In this document: positions 1 through 5,389 of the stretch, piece by piece
Layout: the number at the start of each line of letters is the position of its first letter
Position numbering within the stretch: position 1 is the stretch's first letter
NCBI GenBank assembly: GCA_964416175.1
Contig: CAYQDF010000158.1
Span: forward strand, 1-6,548
DNA: 6,548 nucleotides
Direction of reading: 5' to 3'
Origin: CAYQDF01 sp964416175
Lineage (GTDB): Bacteria > Chloroflexota > Anaerolineae > Anaerolineales > UBA4823
Notes under the pieces: model-generated
Databases searched by the model: none
What the model saw: the letters and a program-made list of their open reading frames with translations, nothing else
Told to the model about the DNA's origin: nothing
Position numbers and translations under genes: made by a program

Positions 1-13
1 TCAGTGAAATTTC

Positions 14-43
14 TTGACTTTAAATATCATTTTCTGGTATACT
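14..43 (+). promoter_or_regulatory. Probable sigma-70-type promoter for rpoB, extended -10
   Basis: A -35 box TTGACT (14-19) and a -10 box TATACT (38-43) are separated by 18 bases. TG at 35-36, one base before the -10 box, gives an extended -10 element. Transcription would begin near base 50, leaving a leader of about 150 nt before rpoB. No upstream gene end is visible in the window, so rpoB appears to be transcribed at least partly from here rather than only by readthrough from rplL. Both hexamers are close to consensus. The call is from sequence only. Confidence 0.75.
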
Positions 44-119
44 ATTACTTCGTCTATCCGGCTAACCAATCATTGAATCTAGCTTGACGTAATTTCAGCC
101 AATAGATCTCAAATGGATT

Positions 120-159
120 CGTGAAGCGAATGGAAGCCCTCCTTCTCGCTTTACGTTTT
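120..159 (+). terminator. Terminator-like hairpin in the rpoB leader (possible attenuator)
   Basis: A 10-bp outer stem pairs 120-129 (CGTGAAGCGA) with 146-155 (TCGCTTTACG), including one G-T pair. Bases 130-132 bulge out, and an inner 4-bp stem (133-136 with 142-145) closes the loop CCCTC. Four Ts follow at 156-159. The form is that of an intrinsic terminator with a short U-tract. It lies downstream of the promoter at 14-43 and 44 bases before the rpoB ATG, so it would act as an attenuator rather than only ending an upstream gene. E. coli also has an attenuator ahead of rpoB. A weak alternative pairing, 87-92 with 151-156, could open the 3' arm; this is speculative. Confidence 0.55.
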
Positions 160-203
160 ACGCGTGTTAGTGAGAAGATTGTAAATTTAACCAGGAGCGT
201 TTT

Positions 204-3200
204 ATGGCTTCAGCTATCCCAAGTAAGTCTTATGCACGCATCGATGTCTCCCTGCCCTTGCCAGATTTGATCGAAGTCCAAATCGAGTCGTTCGAGCGGT
301 TAAAAGACGAGGGCCTTAGAGATTTATTCCACGAGATCTCACCAATTGAATCGTACAACAAGGGGATGAAGCTGTATTTTCCAAGCAAGACGCCTGAGGC
401 GAAGCAATGGGATTTGAAGTTCTGGTTCGACGAACCCAAGCATTCGATCGAAGAATGTGTTGAACGGGATCTGACCTACGCCAGTCCCCTGTATGTCTCT
501 GTGTTGTTGGCCGGTCCTGACGTACCGGAGCCGATAAAACAAGATATCTTTCTCGGCGACTTCCCTGAGATGACCGAAAAAGGTACGTTCATCATCAACG
601 GGACCGAGAGAGTGGTTGTGTCGCAACTGATCCGGTCTCCAGGAGTCTATTTTGAAGCTCCGATCGACCGGTCCACCGGTCGTCCGCTGGCGATCGCCAA
701 GCTAATTCCGGACCGCGGCGCCTGGATGGAATTTGAGACCCGGAAGAGCGACTACCTGACCCTGCGGTTCAATCGTAAACGCACGGTGCCCGTCACGATT
801 TTCCTCCGAGCTCTGGCGGCAGTGAACGATGGACTTCCAGATTCTCCTATTCGAGAAGGCTCCGACGAGGAACTGCTGGCATTATTCAGTGATGTAGACA
901 ATAACCCGGATCGGATGTTCACCGCCTCAACCCTGGCTCAAGAGCCGGATTGGGATCTCAACCATGGATTGACCATTGCACAGGCTGCGCTGCTCGAATT
1001 CTTCCGTCGGATGCGGCCTGGCGATCCCGCGACGCTGGATAACGCACAGGAATTTCTCGAAGAGCAGCTGTTCGATCAGAGGCATTACGACCTGGAACGA
1101 GTAGGGCGATATAAACTTAACCAAAAACTTGGGCTTCACGGGCGAGTCGAAATCTCACGGAGGACGATCACCAAGTGGGATATCGCCGAACTCATCCGCA
1201 GGATGATCGCGATCAACAATGGGATCCAATCAGCAGACGACATCGACCACCTTGGGAACCGAAGGGCGAAAACCGTCGGCGAGCTGATCCAAAACAAGCT
1301 CCGCATCGGATTGCGCCGTATGGAACGGGTGATCAAAGAGCGGATGTCTATCCGGGACCAGGATCAGATTTCACCAATCACTTTGATAAATATCCGGCCC
1401 GTCGTGGCGGCGTTGCGCGAGTTTTTCGGGTCCAGCCAGCTTTCACAGTTTATGGATCAGACAAATCCGCTAGCAGAGTTGCGCCACAAACGGACTCTAT
1501 CTGCCCTGGGTCCAGGCGGGCTGCGCAGAGAGCGGGCGGGTTTTGATGTCCGGGATGTTCACCACTCTCACTATGGTCGAATCTGCCCGATTGAGACCCC
1601 AGAAGGCCCAAACATCGGTTTGATCGGCCGGCTGGCTTCCTTCGCGCGCGTCAACGAGTATGGATTCATCGAAACCCCATACCGCCGAGTCCGGCGGTCT
1701 TTGAAACCCGATGATCCCCGTCTGGTGGGACGAGCCTTGCGGGAAGATCTGCTGGATCCGAAAAACGGCGCAGTGATCGCCAAGAAAGGGGAGCGGATCA
1801 CTCCCAAGCTGGCGAAGAAGATCGCAACGCTCAAGGTGGATGAAATCCAGATTGTGCCGTTCGTCTCGGATGAGATGGAATATCTTTCTGCTGATTCAGA
1901 AGACAGGTACAAGATCGCTCAGGCGAATACCCCACTCACTGAAAATGATGAGTTCGTCCGATCGCGTGTCTCCTGCCGCTACCACTCAGGGTTCCTGTTC
2001 GAAAATCCGGAAGCGATTGATTATATGGATGTGGCCCCGCACCAGATCGTTGGGATCAGCGCCGCGTTGATCCCCTTCCTGGAGCACGATGATGCGAACC
2101 GGGCTTTGATGGGATCGAACATGCAGGCCCAGGCAGTCCCTCTCATCCGGCCTGATATCCCTCAGGTGTCGACCGGCATGGAGTTCCATGCCGCACGTGA
2201 TTCAGGGCAGGTGATCGTCGCCGAAGAAGATGGCGAAGTGATATCAGTTACAGGGAATCGTGTCGTCATTCGGAACGGGAATGGTGATCGGACATACCAT
2301 TTGCGAAAGTACCAGCGTTCGAACCAGAGCACCTGCATCGACCAGCGGCCGGCTGTCGTCAAAGGCCAGCGGATTCGCAAAGGAGACGTGATCGCGGATT
2401 CCTCCTCCACCGAGGCTGGCGAACTGGCTCTTGGCCAGAATGTGATCGTCGCATTCCTGTCCTGGGAGGGAGCGAACTTCGAGGACGCCATCGTCATCTC
2501 CGAACGCCTGGTCCAGGATGACCTGTACACCTCGGTTCACATCGAGAAATATGAAGTTGAATCGCGCGATACCCGTCTCGGTCCGGAGGAGATCACGCGC
2601 GATATCCCCAATGTCGGCGAAGAAGCCATCAAGGATTTAGACGAACAGGGGATCATCCGGATTGGCGCAGAGGTTGGGCCGAACGATATCCTGGTTGGCA
2701 AGATATCGCCAAAAGGGGAGCGGGAGCTCTCACCTGAGGAGCGCCTCCTGCGGGCGATCTTTGGGGAAAAATCCAGAGACGTCAAAGATACCTCCTTGAG
2801 GATGCCGCACGGCGAGCGGGGCAAGGTGGTAGACGTGAAAGTATTCACCCGCGAGGATAACGCTGACCTGGCAGCAGGCGTGGATACCATGGTCCGTGTG
2901 TCTGTTGCGCAGCGGAGGAAAATCACCGCGGGTGATAAAATGGCTGGTCGGCACGGAAACAAGGGCGTTGTCTCGAGGGTGGTCTCTGTCGAAGATATGC
3001 CTTTCCTGGAAGATGGGACACCGATCGACATCATTTTGAATCCAACCGGGATCCCAGGCCGGATGAATCTGGGGCAAGTGCTCGAGACGCATCTGGGTTG
3101 GGCTTCAAGTCGGCTTGGATTCAGAGCGATCTCCCCAGTTTTTGATGGCGCGAAGGAGGATGAGATCGAGTCTGAACTCGCCCGCGCCTGGATGATCGAT

Positions 3201-4109
3201 AAAGCCTGGGATGAGGTTGGCGAACAGGCCTGGGAATGGATCAAGGGCTATGACTATGAGTCTGAAGCGATCAAGGACGACGAGGAAGTCCGCAACCTTT
3301 ATCTCGAGCAGTGGCTTGGTGAACGGGGTTATGATGTCTACCGTCTGATAGCGGACCGCACCTATGCGCGCCGATCCGTACTGCGAGAATGGCTGCGTGA
3401 CCATAACTTTGATCCGGATCGCATACTGGCATTCGAGGATATGGAAATTTCTCCCAAAGAACTGCCAGAACGCAATAAAGCCGCAGTACATGCCTGTCTG
3501 CGATTATGGCTGATGCATCTGGGAGAAAACATTGAAAAAGTCTCTGATGAGGATTTGTGGAGGAAAGCAGAACAGGCGATGGCTGCCACCGGCCAGCCAA
3601 TCCCGGTCCTGGGCAAGCAGCGAGTGAGGGATGGTAAGACCGGAGAGCTTTATGACCAGCCGGTAACAGTTGGGATCATGTCGATCATGAAGCTGCATCA
3701 CCTGGTCGAGGATAAGGTCCATGCCCGGTCAACTGGACCCTACAGTCTGGTATCCCAGCAGCCCTTGGGCGGGAAAGCCCAATTTGGCGGGCAGAGGTTT
3801 GGCGAGATGGAAGTCTGGGCCCTTGAAGCTTATGGTGCCGCATATACGCTACAGGAGATGCTGACGGTCAAATCAGATGATGTTCAGGGCCGGGTCAAAA
3901 CCTACGAAGCGATCGTCAAAGGAGAGCCGATAGAGGAACCCAGCATCCCGGCGGCTTTCCGAGTATTGGTGAAAGAGCTCCAGAGTCTGGGTCTCGCGGT
4001 CGAGGCGGTGACCGATACCGGGGAAGTGATCCGGTTTGGCAAGGATGAAGAACGAACCCGCCCACCAAGGGTGAGTACAGGCCTGCTGGGACTCGGAGAA
4101 GGTCTTTAA
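204..4109 (+). CDS. rpoB: DNA-directed RNA polymerase subunit beta
   Basis: This is the beta subunit of RNA polymerase, which forms one side of the active-site cleft and binds nucleotides, the RNA-DNA hybrid and rifampicin. The protein is 1301 residues. The ATG is preceded by AGGAG (193-197) at 6-nt spacing. Visible landmarks are the N-terminal RSPGV motif (144-148), the rifampicin region (409-435, starting GSSQLSQFMDQ), the PIETPEGPNIGLI block, the NFEDA acidic pair (E760, D761), GDKMAGRHGNKG (910-921, with the catalytic-region lysines K912 and K920), KLHHLVEDK (1163-1171) and the conserved C-terminal QQPLGGKAQFGGQRFGEMEV stretch. The two large E. coli insertions are absent, but about 136 extra residues occur at about 990-1135. 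The position equivalent to E. coli Arg529 is Thr431. rpoC does not follow. The frame is intact throughout. Confidence 0.99.
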   Translation: MASAIPSKSYARIDVSLPLPDLIEVQIESFERLKDEGLRDLFHEISPIESYNKGMKLYFPSKTPEAKQWDLKFWFDEPKHSIEECVERDLTYASPLYVSVLLAGPDVPEPIKQDIFLGDFPEMTEKGTFIINGTERVVVSQLIRSPGVYFEAPIDRSTGRPLAIAKLIPDRGAWMEFETRKSDYLTLRFNRKRTVPVTIFLRALAAVNDGLPDSPIREGSDEELLALFSDVDNNPDRMFTASTLAQEPDWDLNHGLTIAQAALLEFFRRMRPGDPATLDNAQEFLEEQLFDQRHYDLERVGRYKLNQKLGLHGRVEISRRTITKWDIAELIRRMIAINNGIQSADDIDHLGNRRAKTVGELIQNKLRIGLRRMERVIKERMSIRDQDQISPITLINIRPVVAALREFFGSSQLSQFMDQTNPLAELRHKRTLSALGPGGLRRERAGFDVRDVHHSHYGRICPIETPEGPNIGLIGRLASFARVNEYGFIETPYRRVRRSLKPDDPRLVGRALREDLLDPKNGAVIAKKGERITPKLAKKIATLKVDEIQIVPFVSDEMEYLSADSEDRYKIAQANTPLTENDEFVRSRVSCRYHSGFLFENPEAIDYMDVAPHQIVGISAALIPFLEHDDANRALMGSNMQAQAVPLIRPDIPQVSTGMEFHAARDSGQVIVAEEDGEVISVTGNRVVIRNGNGDRTYHLRKYQRSNQSTCIDQRPAVVKGQRIRKGDVIADSSSTEAGELALGQNVIVAFLSWEGANFEDAIVISERLVQDDLYTSVHIEKYEVESRDTRLGPEEITRDIPNVGEEAIKDLDEQGIIRIGAEVGPNDILVGKISPKGERELSPEERLLRAIFGEKSRDVKDTSLRMPHGERGKVVDVKVFTREDNADLAAGVDTMVRVSVAQRRKITAGDKMAGRHGNKGVVSRVVSVEDMPFLEDGTPIDIILNPTGIPGRMNLGQVLETHLGWASSRLGFRAISPVFDGAKEDEIESELARAWMIDKAWDEVGEQAWEWIKGYDYESEAIKDDEEVRNLYLEQWLGERGYDVYRLIADRTYARRSVLREWLRDHNFDPDRILAFEDMEISPKELPERNKAAVHACLRLWLMHLGENIEKVSDEDLWRKAEQAMAATGQPIPVLGKQRVRDGKTGELYDQPVTVGIMSIMKLHHLVEDKVHARSTGPYSLVSQQPLGGKAQFGGQRFGEMEVWALEAYGAAYTLQEMLTVKSDDVQGRVKTYEAIVKGEPIEEPSIPAAFRVLVKELQSLGLAVEAVTDTGEVIRFGKDEERTRPPRVSTGLLGLGEGL
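3171..3608 (+). other. Lineage-specific insertion domain within RpoB
   Basis: PVFDG (978-982) and DGKTGE (from 1143) are 165 residues apart; the matching points in E. coli beta are about 29 apart, so about 136 residues are added. Thermus beta, from memory, has a shorter insertion at the same site. The segment looks helical, charged and rich in tryptophan: W996, 1002, 1010, 1012, 1037, 1063, 1102 and 1119, against eight more in the rest of the protein. Residues 1034-1050 and 1060-1076 align without gaps at a 26-residue offset, sharing W-L, D, R and A in the pattern L..WL.....D..R..A; weaker partial matches begin at 1009 and 1099. The reading frame is continuous and base use looks like the rest of rpoB. 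Its function is unknown, and the exact borders are approximate. Confidence 0.8.
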
Positions 4110-4120
4110 CATGATTCGCG

Positions 4121-4146
4121 CGGATCACAGACTTGACGGTGATCCG
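4121..4146. repeat. Inverted repeat enclosing the -35 box of the rpsL promoter
   Basis: The arms CGGATCAC (4121-4128) and GTGATCCG (4139-4146) are perfect complements around a 10-nt centre. The -35 hexamer TTGACG (4133-4138) lies in that centre. As DNA it could be an operator for a dimeric regulator; as RNA from rpoB readthrough it could be a hairpin 3' of rpoB. No U-tract follows, so it is a weak candidate for intrinsic termination. Confidence 0.6.
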
Positions 4147-4161
4147 GGTGAGTGGTAAAAT
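4133..4161 (+). promoter_or_regulatory. Probable promoter for rpsL-rpsG-fusA, extended -10
   Basis: The -35 box TTGACG (4133-4138) and the -10 box TAAAAT (4156-4161) have the optimal 17-base spacer. TG at 4153-4154 makes an extended -10, the same design as the promoter ahead of rpoB. The start site would fall near 4168, giving a leader of about 215 nt before rpsL. This supports separate transcription of the str-type operon from rpoB. Readthrough from rpoB is not excluded, since no clear terminator lies between them. Confidence 0.75.
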
Positions 4162-4188
4162 CGCATTTCGTTGCCCATAACCTATAGG

Positions 4189-4231
4189 GGAGGCATCTAA
4201 TCCCAGCTGTGTTGCGAAGTAGATGCCTGCC
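4189..4231 (+). promoter_or_regulatory. rpsL leader hairpin 1
   Basis: AGGCATCTA (4191-4199) pairs perfectly with TAGATGCCT (4220-4228) around a 20-nt loop. Two further G-C pairs (4189-4190 with 4230-4231) can form if G4229 bulges. No U-tract follows, so this is an RNA structure rather than a terminator. Confidence 0.6.
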
Positions 4232-4250
4232 AAACTGGATATCGGAAGGA

Positions 4251-4287
4251 AAGGCGAGGCCATCGCGCGTGACCGATGGCCTCCCTT
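4251..4287 (+). promoter_or_regulatory. rpsL leader hairpin 2 (strongest in the leader)
   Basis: GAGGCCATCG (4256-4265) pairs perfectly with CGATGGCCTC (4274-4283) around the 8-nt loop CGCGTGAC. Below it AAGG (4251-4254) pairs with CCTT (4284-4287), with C4255 bulged, for 14 bp in all. Only TTAAT follows, so it is a poor intrinsic terminator, though it could work as a pause or attenuation site. A stable stem with a single bulged C is also the kind of site a ribosomal protein might bind; that is inference. Confidence 0.65.
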
Positions 4288-4335
4288 AATGAAAAAGGAA
4301 AGTATGTTATCGTAGAATCCAGTAATTATGGAAAG

Positions 4336-4361
4336 GTTGACTTCAGGTTTGAGAGGTCAAC
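4336..4361 (+). promoter_or_regulatory. rpsL leader hairpin 3, next to the ribosome binding site
   Basis: GTTGACTTC (4336-4344) pairs with GAGGTCAAC (4353-4361) as 9 bp with one G-T pair and an 8-nt loop. It ends 13 nt before the Shine-Dalgarno at 4375, close enough to influence ribosome loading on rpsL. No U-tract follows it. Confidence 0.55.
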
Positions 4362-4374
4362 ATGTAGATAAATT

Positions 4375-4379
4375 GGAGG
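4375..4379 (+). promoter_or_regulatory. Ribosome binding site that fixes the rpsL start at TTG
   Basis: GGAGG lies 5 nt before TTG 4385-4387. Starting there gives MPTINQLVRKGR, the normal S12 N-terminus. The in-frame ATG at 4328 has no Shine-Dalgarno and would add 19 unrelated residues encoded across hairpin 3. Confidence 0.9.
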
Positions 4380-4384
4380 CGAAG

Positions 4385-4804
4385 TTGCCAACGATCAACC
4401 AATTAGTTCGGAAAGGACGCAAGTCGAAGCGAATCAAGAGCAAAGCGCCAGCCTTGCTGTATACGCTGAACGCTAACAAGCAACGGCGCTTCCGCCAGCC
4501 AATCGGCGCGCCTCAGAAACGAGGAGTCTGCACAGTAGTCCGGACGATGACGCCCAAGAAGCCGAATTCAGCGCTGCGGAAGATCGCCCGGGTGAGGCTG
4601 ACCAACGGCATCGAAGTGACAGCTTATATTCCGGGTGAAGGGCATACACTCCAGGAGCACTCCGTGGTGCTTGTGCGCGGCGGCAGGGTAAAGGACCTGC
4701 CGGGCGTCCGCTACCATATTGTCCGCGGCACCCTCGACACGGGCGGGGTTGCTCAGCGGCGCCAGGGACGTTCAAAATATGGTTCTAAGAAGCCGAAAGA
4801 ATAG
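4385..4804 (+). CDS. rpsL: 30S ribosomal protein S12 (uS12), TTG start
   Basis: S12 sits at the decoding centre of the 30S subunit, contacts 16S rRNA and takes part in tRNA selection and streptomycin response. From the TTG start the protein has 139 residues, close to the Gram-positive length and about 15 longer than E. coli S12 because of the loop at about 25-42. Visible motifs are MPTINQLVRKGR at the start, PQKRGVCT (43-50), TPKKPNSALRK (56-66), the TNGIEVTAYIPG stretch, GGRVKDLPGVRYH and the basic tail ending KPKE. K58 and the KDLPG lysine match the E. coli sites (Lys42 and Lys87) where changes give streptomycin resistance; both are wild type here. The aspartate of KDLPG, methylthiolated by RimO in E. 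coli, is present. It is the first gene of the rpsL-rpsG-fusA group. Confidence 0.97.
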   Translation: MPTINQLVRKGRKSKRIKSKAPALLYTLNANKQRRFRQPIGAPQKRGVCTVVRTMTPKKPNSALRKIARVRLTNGIEVTAYIPGEGHTLQEHSVVLVRGGRVKDLPGVRYHIVRGTLDTGGVAQRRQGRSKYGSKKPKE

Positions 4805-4812
4805 AGATCAAA

Positions 4813-4862
4813 CGGATCGCCGGTCTACCCGATAAAGATATCAATGCTTGACCGGCGATCCG
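4813..4862 (+). promoter_or_regulatory. Perfect 13-bp inverted repeat between rpsL and rpsG
   Basis: CGGATCGCCGGTC (4813-4825) and GACCGGCGATCCG (4850-4862) are exact complements with a 24-nt loop. No U-tract follows, so termination is unlikely. The rpsL-rpsG gap is 97 nt, close to the E. coli gap where S7 binds the mRNA to repress its own operon. This hairpin could be a counterpart control site or an mRNA processing site; that is inference. It ends 28 nt before the rpsG Shine-Dalgarno. Confidence 0.65.
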
Positions 4863-4901
4863 CATGGATGGCAGATGCTGAAAAGATAACGGAGTCATCG
4901 T

Positions 4902-5372
4902 ATGCCCAGACGCTATCGTCCAGAAGTCAGAGAAATATCTCCCGACGTGCGGTACAACAGCCTGCACGTGCAAGAGTTCATCAACCGCGTGATGAGGCGC
5001 GGTAAGAAAAGCCTTGCGACGCGGCTGGTTTATGACGCTTTAGATCTGATCGAAGAGCGCACCAAGAAAAACCCGCTGGAAATATTCGACCAGGCGATCA
5101 GGAACGTTTCACCAGTTATGGAAGTCAAGCCGCGCCGGGTGGGTGGGGCTACTTACCAGGTCCCAATGGAAGTGCCGGCAAGAAGGCGCTTTACTCTGGC
5201 AACGCGGTGGATCTTACAGGCAGCGCATGCCCGTCCGGGGAAATCTTTCCCTCAGAAACTGGCAGACGAGTTACTGGATGCCGCCAACGGCACCGGGAAT
5301 GCGATTCGCCGCAGGGATGAAACGCATAAGATGGCAGAGGCGAACCGCGCCTTCTCGCATTATCGTATTTAG
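4902..5372 (+). CDS. rpsG: 30S ribosomal protein S7 (uS7)
   Basis: S7 is a primary 16S rRNA-binding protein that nucleates assembly of the 30S head and lines the E site; in E. coli it also represses translation of its operon. The protein is 156 residues, the usual length. The ATG is preceded by GGAG (4891-4894) at 7-nt spacing. Visible landmarks are MPRR at the N-terminus, RGKKS (33-37), the beta-hairpin segment KPRRVGGATYQVP (76-88), RWILQAA, and the C-terminal MAEANRAFSHYR helix. The last residue is Ile where most S7 proteins have Trp at this point. It lies between rpsL (97 nt) and fusA (17 nt), as in the standard str operon. Confidence 0.98.
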   Translation: MPRRYRPEVREISPDVRYNSLHVQEFINRVMRRGKKSLATRLVYDALDLIEERTKKNPLEIFDQAIRNVSPVMEVKPRRVGGATYQVPMEVPARRRFTLATRWILQAAHARPGKSFPQKLADELLDAANGTGNAIRRRDETHKMAEANRAFSHYRI

Positions 5373-5389
5373 AGGTCTATTCGATTATT

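Larger units (their letters stand above)
4168..4384 (+). promoter_or_regulatory. Long structured 5' leader of rpsL
   Basis: About 215 nt between the inferred start site and the rpsL start codon contain no convincing gene. The leader holds three strong hairpins, listed separately, and ends in the ribosome binding site. A leader this long with this much structure before a ribosomal protein operon is compatible with autoregulation by a ribosomal protein or with attenuation. I do not recognise it as a named leader RNA, and the regulatory role is inferred. Confidence 0.5.

Noticed and set aside
84..112. TTGACG at 84-89 as a second rpoB promoter
   Set aside because: No acceptable -10 box occurs 16-18 bases downstream.
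2537..3244. Long minus-strand open frame of 235 codons opposite rpoB
   Set aside because: It is antisense to highly conserved beta-subunit coding sequence and its translation has no recognisable protein features; a codon-bias shadow.
4111..4158. 15-codon ORF starting one base after the rpoB stop, considered as a leader peptide or rpoC remnant
   Set aside because: It has no own ribosome binding site, no RpoC-like residues, and its bases are accounted for by the promoter and inverted repeat.
4362..4367. ATGTAG start-stop pair before the rpsL ribosome binding site
   Set aside because: Without a Shine-Dalgarno of its own it is most likely chance.
4337..4370. TTGACT at 4337-4342 with TAGATA at 4365-4370 as a promoter inside the rpsL leader
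   Set aside because: The spacer is 22 bases, and the -35-like bases are part of hairpin 3.
4328..4384. In-frame ATG extension of rpsL
   Set aside because: It has no Shine-Dalgarno, encodes 19 residues unlike any S12 N-terminus, and covers a hairpin; the TTG at 4385 fits much better.
4848..4890. TTGACC at 4848-4853 as a promoter for rpsG
   Set aside because: No -10 box at a workable distance; the sequence is the 3' arm of the inverted repeat.
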